DNA from: JAGBWK01 sp964544595
Lineage (GTDB): Bacteria; Bacteroidota; Bacteroidia; Bacteroidales; Muribaculaceae
Direction: 5' to 3'
DNA: 64,000 bases
NCBI GenBank assembly: GCA_964544595.1
Contig: CAZJBM010000002.1
Coordinates: forward strand, 1-64,000
Shown: positions 35,250 to 43,371 of the stretch, in pieces
Layout: each line of letters starts with the position of its first letter
How positions within the stretch are numbered: position 1 is the first letter of the stretch
Notes under the pieces: model-generated
The model's input: the letters and a program-made list of their open reading frames with translations, nothing else
Database searches by the model: none
What the model was told of the DNA's origin: nothing
Program-made: the position numbers and the translations under genes

Positions 35250-36407
35250 ATGGATGATTACAACGACATTAGGGAATTGCTGAAACCGCGCCGTGACTTT
35301 GCGGCTTCCGACGAGTTGCGAAATCGAATAGACTTGACATTTGGCTCATCTACACAAAAAAAGGAAACTCCGCGGAAGTTTTGGAGTCTATGCGCGGCTT
35401 TCGTTACCGCGGCGTCGCTCTTATTGATTTTATTACCTAACGGCTTATCAGCAAAAGAAATTTTGACCGATGTGATTAATGCTATGCTTAATACCGAGAG
35501 CATTAGAATGACCGTGGAGATACGAACGCGGCCTATGGAGAATTTCAGATACATCAATCTCGCTGAGGATTTCGTGGCGCATGATATTGCAATTGTCAGA
35601 GCAGATTCCACTCTTTACTGGCGCATTGACAAAGGTGGTCGAACAGCTTCGGGCAATAAAGAGGGCATATTTAATTGGATTGACCAACTAAAAATAGGAT
35701 GGCGCACTAACGATAGCGACCCTGAAGAACTGCTTGGCGAAACTGCAATTCTGCTATATCCCGAGAAGATTCTCGAATCGGAATTGCGGAATTGCATCAA
35801 TAATTCCGATGCGCAATATGACGTTGTAAGGAAGAATGGCGAAATAATCCTTACCGTACATTACAAACCTCAGGGCGATTTCAGTAATCCCTATATGTTG
35901 AACGCTTCAATCGCTGAGTCGGAGAATATACGCCATTATGTGATTGACGCGGCCACAAAACGTCTTAAATCGGCATCAGTATCCGTCGTTAATGGCGATA
36001 AAATGACTGAAGTTTTGAAAGTAACGGATATAATATACGGCAAGCCGAATAGCGATCTATCGGTACTACCCTCAGATGTCAAATTCATAGATATACCGCA
36101 CAATTCACTTAAAGGACTTGTAGGACTCAGCCCTACTGAAGCCGCATCCGTATTCCTTAATGCGCTTGAATCGTGGAATATGTCGATTCTTGACATTACC
36201 GCAGATTATAATATGCTGAATACGGTATATCGACCGGATTTAAAAGGTTCGGTTCTCGTCTCAGTCGGTGAGTCTTTCTCATCAGGTAATGAAGGACTGA
36301 CTTTCGTTCCCTATACGCTGCGGTTGGCAAATGGAACGCGTAAGCGACACAACCTTGCTTTGAAAAAAAACAGCCAGGGAGGTTGGATAGTAGTTGGGGG
36401 TCTATAA
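35250..36407 (+). CDS. Anti-sigma-like membrane protein with large periplasmic domain
   Basis: 385 residues. Residues 1-43 are a cytosolic segment (DIRELLKPRRDFAASDEL) suitable for holding a sigma factor. One membrane helix spans about 44-63. The periplasmic part (66-385) is beta-rich, with RMTVEIRTRPMENFRYINL and LYWRIDKGG segments that recall LolA/outer-membrane lipoprotein carrier-like folds. It is not a FecR protein. The anti-sigma role is inferred from gene order and topology. Confidence 0.75.
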   Translation: MDDYNDIRELLKPRRDFAASDELRNRIDLTFGSSTQKKETPRKFWSLCAAFVTAASLLLILLPNGLSAKEILTDVINAMLNTESIRMTVEIRTRPMENFRYINLAEDFVAHDIAIVRADSTLYWRIDKGGRTASGNKEGIFNWIDQLKIGWRTNDSDPEELLGETAILLYPEKILESELRNCINNSDAQYDVVRKNGEIILTVHYKPQGDFSNPYMLNASIAESENIRHYVIDAATKRLKSASVSVVNGDKMTEVLKVTDIIYGKPNSDLSVLPSDVKFIDIPHNSLKGLVGLSPTEAASVFLNALESWNMSILDITADYNMLNTVYRPDLKGSVLVSVGESFSSGNEGLTFVPYTLRLANGTRKRHNLALKKNSQGGWIVVGGL

Positions 36408-36431
36408 CAAATAAACTAACACCATAATAAT

Positions 36432-38525
36432 ATGACATTAAGGCGATTAATGGGAGGGCTCGCACTCTGCCTCACTCCTCACATCCTTTTCGCAGCGACC
36501 GAGTCGACAGATTCTATTTGCATCAACTTAGAGGAAATAGTAGTAAAAACATTCTTGAAGACAGCGAAACTGACAACGGAAGGCGTTGAAATCAAAATTT
36601 CCGGTACCTTTCTCGCAAACGCGGGAACAGCACTAGATCTACTTGGCAAAATGCCGTTCGTTACTCTCACTGGATCGGAACTTGAAGTACTCGGTAAGGG
36701 CACACCTATAGTTTATATCAACGGCCGACGAGTCCGCGATCGGGCTGAACTTGACCAGCTCGCATCTTCTGATATTAAAACAGTTGAAGTGGTTACTTCG
36801 CCCGGTGCACGATATGATTCATCGGTCAATGCCGTCATACGCATCACGACGGTCGCTCCTGTAGGTGAAGGATTCTCGTTCAACGACCGTACAACAGTCG
36901 GATACAAGCATTATGCGTATCTTTTTGAACAAGCTAATTTCAACTTCCGAAAAAATGGATTTGATCTTTTCGGCATGTTGAATTATGAAAACTACCGTGA
37001 GAGACCTCGTTTTGAAAATAATACTATCCAATATCTTCCGACGGGAACAGTATCACAAAGCAGCTATGGTAAGGATTTCACTAAATACCCTGTCTATGAG
37101 GGGAAAGTGGGTCTGAACTACAATTCCAATAATCAATACCTCGGTTTCTATTATGATTTTGCATATCGACCTGCCACCGGCAACAGTTCCTCTTTTACTT
37201 CAAGACTTCTTAACAGCGCTCTTGAAGATGAACTTGATTATCTCGGAACGAGTCAACGATATAATCGACAGCATCTTCTTAGTGCCTATTACACTGGAAC
37301 TTTAGGCAAATGGCAGCTATCTGCTAATTTTGACGCTATGTGGCAGATAAACAATCGATCTACTAATGAGAGTGAAATTTCATCTTTTAATCATGAGCGC
37401 GTTTTCGATACTGATAATGATGTCAACAATAGATTATTAGCCGGGAATATAACCGCAACGTTCCCAGCGGGGAAAGGAGAATTGCGCTTCGGCAGTGAGA
37501 TAAGCGATATTTTCCGTAAGGACATCTATCTTTCAGATGCGGAGTTCATCACTGACAATGATACCAAGATTATGGAAACCACCTATGCTCTTTTTGCCGA
37601 GATGTCGCAGACATTCGGAAAAGTATCTTTGTCAGCGGGACTCCGTTGGGAATACACCGATTCGCGCTATTTCCTTTGGGGAGAGAAAAAAGATGAGCAA
37701 AGCCCTAATTATAATAATCTTGCACCAAGTGCCTCCGTTTCGTTCCCAATAGGTAAGGTGTCGACGAATCTTTCCTATGCACGTAAAACGACACGTCCTG
37801 CATTTGAACAACTCAGCAGCGCGGTCAGATACCTTGACCGATACAGTTATGAATCCGGCAACCCCAATTTGAAACCTATCTATCGTGATTACGTTACGTT
37901 GTCAGGGTCATGGCGCGATATTGTGGTGGAACTTACATATTATTCCACAAAGAATTATTTCATGTGGCAGACCACGCCTTACCCCGGTGATCCCAATATC
38001 ACATTGTTAAAAATGGAAAATATGCCGAGATACAATACTTTTGAAGCCTTCGCCAACTACTCTCCATGTTTCTTCTCTATCTGGAGACCTACATTTATGG
38101 CAGGGGTAATGGCTCAGGATTTCAAACTCATGCACAATGGCATTGAAATGAAAATGGACAAGCCTTTGGGTGTTTTCCGTTTCAGCAATGCAATTCATCT
38201 GCCCTTGGATATATGGCTTAATGTCGATTTCTCGGCACAGACATCGGGTAATGGAGATAACGCATATATCAAAAGCCGATGGAACTGCGACTTAGGGTTG
38301 TACAAATCATTCGCCAACGACACATGGAGCGTGAAACTACAGCTCAAAGATGTATTCAACACCTACCGCCAACAAATAATCTCATACGACGCCATAAGTG
38401 CTATAAGCGTCAATAAAATTTACGATACCCGCGATTTGTCGCTTACAATACGCTGCAACTTCAATGCAGCTCGCTCTCGATTCAAAGGTCGTGGTGCCGC
38501 AAATTCAGAAAAGGACAGATTTTAA
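36432..38525 (+). CDS. Outer-membrane beta-barrel protein with TonB-receptor-like plug
   Basis: 697 residues. A signal peptide covers about 1-22. The plug (about 30-140) has VVKTFLKTAK, LLGKMPFVTLTG and IVYINGRRVRDRAEL, as in the outer-membrane beta-barrel family related to TonB receptors, but without an N-terminal carboxypeptidase-like extension. The remainder is a 22-strand-type barrel with alternating aromatic residues. It lies 25 nt after the anti-sigma gene, so it is probably the target or sensor of that regulon. Confidence 0.87.
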   Translation: MTLRRLMGGLALCLTPHILFAATESTDSICINLEEIVVKTFLKTAKLTTEGVEIKISGTFLANAGTALDLLGKMPFVTLTGSELEVLGKGTPIVYINGRRVRDRAELDQLASSDIKTVEVVTSPGARYDSSVNAVIRITTVAPVGEGFSFNDRTTVGYKHYAYLFEQANFNFRKNGFDLFGMLNYENYRERPRFENNTIQYLPTGTVSQSSYGKDFTKYPVYEGKVGLNYNSNNQYLGFYYDFAYRPATGNSSSFTSRLLNSALEDELDYLGTSQRYNRQHLLSAYYTGTLGKWQLSANFDAMWQINNRSTNESEISSFNHERVFDTDNDVNNRLLAGNITATFPAGKGELRFGSEISDIFRKDIYLSDAEFITDNDTKIMETTYALFAEMSQTFGKVSLSAGLRWEYTDSRYFLWGEKKDEQSPNYNNLAPSASVSFPIGKVSTNLSYARKTTRPAFEQLSSAVRYLDRYSYESGNPNLKPIYRDYVTLSGSWRDIVVELTYYSTKNYFMWQTTPYPGDPNITLLKMENMPRYNTFEAFANYSPCFFSIWRPTFMAGVMAQDFKLMHNGIEMKMDKPLGVFRFSNAIHLPLDIWLNVDFSAQTSGNGDNAYIKSRWNCDLGLYKSFANDTWSVKLQLKDVFNTYRQQIISYDAISAISVNKIYDTRDLSLTIRCNFNAARSRFKGRGAANSEKDRF

Positions 38526-38612
38526 GACTATTTTTGTGTTTTTCTTGTGCAAAATTTACTAAGGTTGCAGGAATTAAATTGTCGTAATCTATCATATAAT
38601 AAATAAATTTGC

Positions 38613-38620
38613 TATATTTG
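38613..38620 (+). promoter_or_regulatory. Candidate -7 box of hipB
   Basis: TATATTTG matches TAnnTTTG exactly, 140 nt before the hipB start. No TTG lies at the right distance. The operator palindrome begins at its last base. Confidence 0.5.
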
Positions 38621-38648
38621 CACTACTTTATGATAGATAAAGTAGTGC
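38620..38648. promoter_or_regulatory. Palindromic operator of the hipBA locus
   Basis: GCACTACTTT and AAAGTAGTGC are perfect 10-bp arms separated by 9 nt, placed directly over the expected transcription start. HipB proteins repress their own operons through such palindromes, so this is the best candidate site. Confidence 0.6.
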
Positions 38649-38650
38649 AG

Positions 38651-38714
38651 AAGTCAGAGGTCAAAGTTATGAATGATGAAGTTCTTTGTAACTTGTAACT
38701 ATGACCTATGACTT
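38651..38714. repeat. Imperfect inverted repeat in the hipB leader
   Basis: The arms 38651-38669 (AAGTCAGAGGTCAAAGTTA) and 38696-38714 pair with about 16 of 19 matches around a 26-nt loop. It could fold in the hipB leader RNA or be a small dispersed repeat. Confidence 0.5.
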
Positions 38715-38759
38715 AAAAATACTACATAAAGCGCATATACAACTTAAAAATTAAGTAAC

Positions 38760-39062
38760 GTGGCAAAGAACACTATGGGCACGAAATTACCCCGAAAGTT
38801 GGAGCAGAAAATGGCTGTGATGGGTGAGCAAATAAAGCTTGCCCGGTTACGTCGCAACCTATCAATTGCGCAGGTTGCTGAACGAGCCACCTGTTCACCT
38901 CTTACAATAAACCGCATTGAAAAAGGGTCTCCGACCGTTTCAATCGGTATCTATGCCCGTGTTCTCTATGCCCTTCAACTTGACGACGATCTTCTACTTA
39001 TAGCAAAAGAAGATACTCTCGGTCGCACCCTGCAGGATTTGAGCCTGAAACGTAGGAATTAG
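38760..39062 (+). CDS. hipB: HipB-type antitoxin, Xre family regulator
   Basis: 100 residues from a GTG at 38760; an ATG at 38775 is an alternative start. The helix-turn-helix (about 23-78) reads MGEQIKLARLRRNLSIAQVA, then CSPLTINRIEKGSPTVSI. It should neutralise the HipA kinase and repress its own promoter. A broken four-helix-bundle gene now separates it from hipA, instead of the usual overlap. Confidence 0.88.
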   Translation: MAKNTMGTKLPRKLEQKMAVMGEQIKLARLRRNLSIAQVAERATCSPLTINRIEKGSPTVSIGIYARVLYALQLDDDLLLIAKEDTLGRTLQDLSLKRRN

Positions 39063-39087
39063 GAATTAGTAATTAGTAATTTTAGTC

Positions 39088-39439
39088 ATGAAACAAGAAA
39101 ATGCAGTAAGAGACAAAAGTTATACCTTTGCCAGACGTTGCGTAAGATTATACAAATATCTATGTGAAGAGAAAAGGGAATATATTATCAAAACAACTAC
39201 TTCGTAGCGGCACAAGCATTGGAGCCAATATTGCTGAAAGTCAATATGGTCAAACAAGGTTGGACTTTGCCAGTAAGCTTTCAATTGCACAAAAAGAAGC
39301 TGGGGAAAATGAGTTTTGGATTCGTCTTCTTGGCGATTAAGACTATATAACAAAGGAACAAGCCGATAGTATGTTAGCGGATTGCAAAGAATTGATAAGA
39401 CTACTACAATCCATTACTAAGACTCTAAACAATAAATAA
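39088..39439 (+). pseudogene. Broken four-helix bundle (23S rRNA intervening-sequence-type) gene
   Basis: The first frame gives MKQENAVRDKSYTFARRCVR and LYKYLCEEKREY, then a stop. The protein continues in another frame as NILSKQLLRSGTSIGANIAE, LDFASKLSIAQKEAGENEFW and IRLLGD. A TAA stands at about 39338, after which DYITKEQADSMLADCKELIR continues. This is a four-helix bundle protein (23S_rRNA_IVP family) with one frameshift near 39183 and one nonsense codon. It sits between hipB and hipA, flanked by AT repeats. Confidence 0.85.
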
Positions 39440-39474
39440 TTACATATTGCTCATTTCTAATTACTAATTGAAAA

Positions 39475-40725
39475 ATGCGAAGCATTTTTGTATATGGGGA
39501 TTTTGATTGGATGGAGACGCCTCAACTGATTGGCGAATTGTCGTGTGACTCGGTACGTGGCAACGAGACATACGGTTTTTCATATGACAGGGAGTGGCTT
39601 GCAAAATATGGTGACCTCTTTCTGAGTGATGATTTGCAAAACTTTCCGGGTGTTCAGTACTCCAGACCTGAAAGGGATATATTCGCGTGTTTCTCTGATG
39701 CTCTGCCCGACCGTTGGGGTCGCACACTTCTAAATCGTAGAGAACAAATCACAGCAGCTGAAGAAAAACGAGCAGTGCGTCGTCTTACCTCTTTTGATTA
39801 TCTTATGGGGATTGATGATGCTTCACGAATGGGCGGATTTCGATTTGCCGAGACTCCCGGCGGTAAGTTTATCAATTGCGAGGCAAGTTTGCGAGTTCCG
39901 CCGTTGGCAAGTGTAAGAGAACTGATGCACGCTGCACACGAAATAGAAGCCAGCGAGGAAAAGCATATCTTACCATCAAAAAAATGGCTTGCTCAACTAT
40001 TGCATCCAGGCACATCGCTCGGCGGTGCAAGGCCGAAAGCGTCGGTAATTGATGAAAATGGCAGATTGACAGTCGCTAAATTCCCTTCCCGTAAAGATGA
40101 TTATGATGTAGGCTTGTGGGAGCATTTCTGCCACGTCATGGGACGTAAAGCAGGATTAAATGTCGCGGAAACCAGTGTAATCCCCGGAGAAGATTTTCAT
40201 ATCCTGCTTTCAAAACGATTTGACCGCAACAATAGTGGCAAGAGAGTACATTTCGCATCCGCTTTGACCCTTCTCGGACTTACCGATGGCGACAACGCAT
40301 CGACCGGCTATGGCTACCTCGATATTGTTGATTTCATTATTCAAAATGGGAGCAATGTTGAGCAAAACTTAGAGGAGTTATATCGTCGCGTCGCGTTCTA
40401 TATCATTGTCGGTAACTCAGATGACCACTTCCGCAATCATGGCTTTCTCCTGACGCGCAAAGGCTGGGAGCTTTCTCCGGCATACGACATCAATCCGACA
40501 CTTGCTGACAACCAAAGTCTGTTGATTAGCCGGTCGACAAGCGAATCTGACCTTAGTGTTCTATTGGAGTCAGCCAGTGACTATATGCTGACTGCCGAAA
40601 AAGCAAAGGTTATCATTGACGATGTGAAATCTGCGATGAAGTCGTGGCGAAGTGAGGCTCGAAGGCTTGGACTGCCTCAACGTGACATTGAGATGTTTGC
40701 TCCGCGGATTGAAAAATTGTTATAG
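39475..40725 (+). CDS. hipA: HipA serine/threonine kinase toxin
   Basis: 416 residues, full length. The glycine-rich loop GTSLGGARPK is at 179-188, the ATP-contacting AKFPS at 201-205, the catalytic loop NSDDHFRNHG at 314-323 and the metal-binding DIN at 338-340. HipA kinases phosphorylate translation factors such as glutamyl-tRNA synthetase and induce dormancy; the target here is unknown. All kinase motifs are intact, so the toxin may be active although the gap to hipB is about 410 nt. Confidence 0.92.
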   Translation: MRSIFVYGDFDWMETPQLIGELSCDSVRGNETYGFSYDREWLAKYGDLFLSDDLQNFPGVQYSRPERDIFACFSDALPDRWGRTLLNRREQITAAEEKRAVRRLTSFDYLMGIDDASRMGGFRFAETPGGKFINCEASLRVPPLASVRELMHAAHEIEASEEKHILPSKKWLAQLLHPGTSLGGARPKASVIDENGRLTVAKFPSRKDDYDVGLWEHFCHVMGRKAGLNVAETSVIPGEDFHILLSKRFDRNNSGKRVHFASALTLLGLTDGDNASTGYGYLDIVDFIIQNGSNVEQNLEELYRRVAFYIIVGNSDDHFRNHGFLLTRKGWELSPAYDINPTLADNQSLLISRSTSESDLSVLLESASDYMLTAEKAKVIIDDVKSAMKSWRSEARRLGLPQRDIEMFAPRIEKLL

Positions 40726-40735
40726 GGTTGGAATC

Positions 40736-41164
40736 TTAATTATTCTCGAGGATAAAAAAGTCATCCAAAAAATCAACTTGATCGTTACTAAGCTTTTTGA
40801 ATTGAACATATCTACTTATACCAATGGACTCCAGTTCTACGCGAGAAAGTTTGTCTCCAGAGTACATTGCGGCGGTGGGTACTAACTTATAACAATCAGA
40901 ATCTTCTTTATACGGAATTTTCCAACAGTTCTTATCCTCTCTCCGGCAACTAATTTCAGCTACTTCTAACCGATAACGAATTTGATTATGCCCCTCTCCA
41001 GACAAGAACAAATAGCATATATCACCTTTTTGTAGTCTCTTGTTTGGCGCTTTCTTCCAATAACAACATCCAAATTCTCCCACACTCTTTACATGATCAA
41101 TAATTTTTTCATTACCTTTAAGAAGAAATGCACGCACGCGCTTCATTTGTGATTTAATTGTCAT
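40736..41164 (-). CDS. EVE/PUA-like domain protein
   Basis: 142 residues. The pattern CCYWKKAPNKRLQKGDICYLFLS, then IRYRLEVAEI and a late SRYVQFKKL segment, fits small EVE/PUA-fold proteins, which often bind modified bases in DNA or RNA. It is convergent with hipA (11 nt apart) and AT-rich, so it belongs to the same accessory island. Family placement is moderate. Confidence 0.6.
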   Translation of the reverse strand: MTIKSQMKRVRAFLLKGNEKIIDHVKSVGEFGCCYWKKAPNKRLQKGDICYLFLSGEGHNQIRYRLEVAEISCRREDKNCWKIPYKEDSDCYKLVPTAAMYSGDKLSRVELESIGISRYVQFKKLSNDQVDFLDDFFILENN

Positions 41165-41289
41165 ATCGGTTTTATACAGTTAATTAATGATAAGTTTTCA
41201 AAATGCAAATATAGGACGTATAAGCCTTATTGCCCAAAAATACGTTCCCAAAAATGTAGGTGGGGGATGATGAGGTCGGGGGATTTTTG

Positions 41290-41297
41290 TATCTTTG
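41290..41297 (+). promoter_or_regulatory. Candidate -7 box of the SGNH hydrolase
   Basis: TATCTTTG matches TAnnTTTG and lies 29 nt before the ATG at 41326. No -33 TTG is placed correctly. Confidence 0.5.
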
Positions 41298-41325
41298 CGG
41301 CATAGTTTAAATGTAGTTTTTATTG

Positions 41326-42027
41326 ATGATGAATATGATTAGGAAGATATGGTCGGCGGCTATGGCGTGCGCGGTGGCGATAGGCTCGATGTCGGCGCAG
41401 AAACCGTCGTATGAGGCTTTCGGCGAGACGGGAAAGTATGACGCTGCCAACGCCAAGCTTCCCGCGAAGGTCGAAGGTGAGCGGAGAGTGGTGTTTTTCG
41501 GCAACTCGATCACGCAGAACTGGGCCGATAAGTATCCCGAATATTTCCACTCTCACGGTTATATAGGCCGCGGCATCAGCGGCCAAACGTCGTATCAATA
41601 TCTCATTAGGTTTCGCCAGGATGTGATAGACGTGGCCGCCGACGTGGTGGTAATCGGTTTCGGCACAAACGATATAGCCGAGAATGCGGGCCCGTATGAT
41701 GAAAACCGCTCGATGAATAATCTGAAGACGATGGTGGAGGTGGCTGAAGCCAACGGCGTACGTCCGATACTGACTTCATGCCTGCCCGCAAAATCGCTGT
41801 TCTGGAACAAGGGGGTCGCTAATCCAATGGAGAAGATACGACGGCTCAACGACCTTATCCGCGCTTATGCAGCCGAAAAGGGCCTTGACTATGTGGATTA
41901 TTTCGCAGTGACCGTAGCCCCCGACGGCAACGGTATGCGCGCGGATTACTCTACCGACGGTGTTCACCCCAATGCTGCGGGCTACCGCGCCATGCAGAAG
42001 GCGGTTGAGCCATTTCTGAGACCTTAA
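41326..42027 (+). CDS. SGNH/GDSL-type hydrolase
   Basis: 233 residues from the ATG at 41326; ATGs at 41329 and 41335 are equally possible. A signal peptide ends near GSMSAQ. The four SGNH blocks are visible: FFGNSIT with the catalytic Ser, GRGISGQT, GTNDI with Asn, and the dyad DGVHPN with Asp and His. It is a secreted esterase, possibly acting on acetylated glycans. It is followed 31 nt later by the symporter gene. Confidence 0.9.
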   Translation: MMNMIRKIWSAAMACAVAIGSMSAQKPSYEAFGETGKYDAANAKLPAKVEGERRVVFFGNSITQNWADKYPEYFHSHGYIGRGISGQTSYQYLIRFRQDVIDVAADVVVIGFGTNDIAENAGPYDENRSMNNLKTMVEVAEANGVRPILTSCLPAKSLFWNKGVANPMEKIRRLNDLIRAYAAEKGLDYVDYFAVTVAPDGNGMRADYSTDGVHPNAAGYRAMQKAVEPFLRP

Positions 42028-42058
42028 GAGACGAAAAAACATAGAGAAATAAGAGAGT

Positions 42059-43291
42059 ATGAAGAAGAATCAGATAGTAATATGGCTCGCGGCGCTTGCG
42101 GTAGGTGTAGGCGTGGGGCTTATCGGCAATGCATCGGTCGATGCGGTAATGAATTTCATAGCCACGGTCTATACCCGGCTGTTCAGGTTGTTGGCTGTGC
42201 CGACGATCGTGTTGGCCGTAATCACGACGCTCGCGTCGCTGGGGGGCGGCAAGGAGATGGGGCGAATGTTTCGCACCACGATCACTTACACGCTGCTGAC
42301 GACCGCGGCGGCGGCTCTTGTCGGACTAATCTATTATGTTGTAATCTCGCCGGGCAATCTCCCCGCTGAGGTGATAAACGCCGAGAATGGAGCGACGGCT
42401 GAGAAGGTGGATTTCTCGTATGCCGATCATCTGATGTCGGTGATACCAGATAATATAGTCAAGCCGTTTCTCGACGGGAATGTGCTGGCTCTGCTTCTTA
42501 TATGCTTCGCAGCGGGCATCGCTATCTCCAAAATGCCTGACTCGCAGCCTAAACGCTCTCTGATTAACGGATTGTCGGGGTTGCAGGAACTGCTCTATGT
42601 GTTGATTCGCTGGCTTATAGCTACGCTTCCGCTCGGTATAGTGGCTTTCGCGGCTCAACTTACAGCCCAGGTAGGAGGCACCACAATGCTTGACTCGCTC
42701 GGGAAGTATGTGGTAGTAATTCTTGCGGGTAACTGCACGCAGTTCTTCATCATCCTGCCGATATTCCTTCTCGCTAAGGGGATAAACCCGATAAAGACGC
42801 TGAAGGCGATGTCGCCGGCGGTATTAATGGCGCTGTTCACCAAGAGCTCGGCGGCAACGTTGCCAGTGACGATGGAAAACGCCGAGACGCGGGCCGGGGT
42901 GAATAAGAAGGTGTCGCGCTTCGTGTTGCCGATTTGCACAACGGTGAATATGAACGGCTGCGCGGCGTTTATTCTTGTGACGTCGCTTTTCGTGATGCAG
43001 AACAACGGTATGCCTATCACGTGGGTGACGATGGCTACGTGGCTTCTTATCGCCGTTATATCGGCGGTGGGTAACGCGGGAGTGCCGATGGGGTGCTATT
43101 TCCTGACGCTGTCGCTTATGTCGGGAATAGGGGCGAATGTCGGCATTATGGGTATTATTCTGCCGATCTACACTATTATCGATATGGTGGAGACGGCTGA
43201 GAATGTTTGGTCGGATTCGTGTGTGTGCGTTATCACGAATAAGGTGCTTGGCTCAAAGAGAACACGGATTAGCCCTGATCAGGATTTTTGA
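42059..43291 (+). CDS. Dicarboxylate/amino acid:cation symporter (DAACS family)
   Basis: 410 residues, very hydrophobic, with about eight membrane helices and two re-entrant loops. Diagnostic motifs are TKSSAATLPVTM (HP1), TTVNMNGCAAF in TM7 with the NMxG-like sodium site, and GNAGVPMG in HP2. It takes up glutamate, aspartate, serine or C4-dicarboxylates with sodium or protons; which one cannot be read from the sequence. A strong terminator follows. Confidence 0.92.
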   Translation: MKKNQIVIWLAALAVGVGVGLIGNASVDAVMNFIATVYTRLFRLLAVPTIVLAVITTLASLGGGKEMGRMFRTTITYTLLTTAAAALVGLIYYVVISPGNLPAEVINAENGATAEKVDFSYADHLMSVIPDNIVKPFLDGNVLALLLICFAAGIAISKMPDSQPKRSLINGLSGLQELLYVLIRWLIATLPLGIVAFAAQLTAQVGGTTMLDSLGKYVVVILAGNCTQFFIILPIFLLAKGINPIKTLKAMSPAVLMALFTKSSAATLPVTMENAETRAGVNKKVSRFVLPICTTVNMNGCAAFILVTSLFVMQNNGMPITWVTMATWLLIAVISAVGNAGVPMGCYFLTLSLMSGIGANVGIMGIILPIYTIIDMVETAENVWSDSCVCVITNKVLGSKRTRISPDQDF

Positions 43292-43314
43292 TGATTAGAG
43301 GAGATAAAGGAAAA

Positions 43315-43347
43315 GGTTAAATGGCCGAGGCCATTTAACCTTTTTTT
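43315..43347 (+). terminator. Strong intrinsic terminator
   Basis: GGTTAAATGGCC and GGCCATTTAACC form a perfect 12-bp stem followed by seven T. It ends the symporter transcript. Confidence 0.92.
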
Positions 43348-43371
43348 GGGTGTCGCTTAAAGAAGGGCGCA

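Noticed and set aside
39120..39353. 77-codon minus-strand frame in the hipB-hipA gap
   Set aside because: It is the shadow of the broken four-helix-bundle gene on the plus strand.
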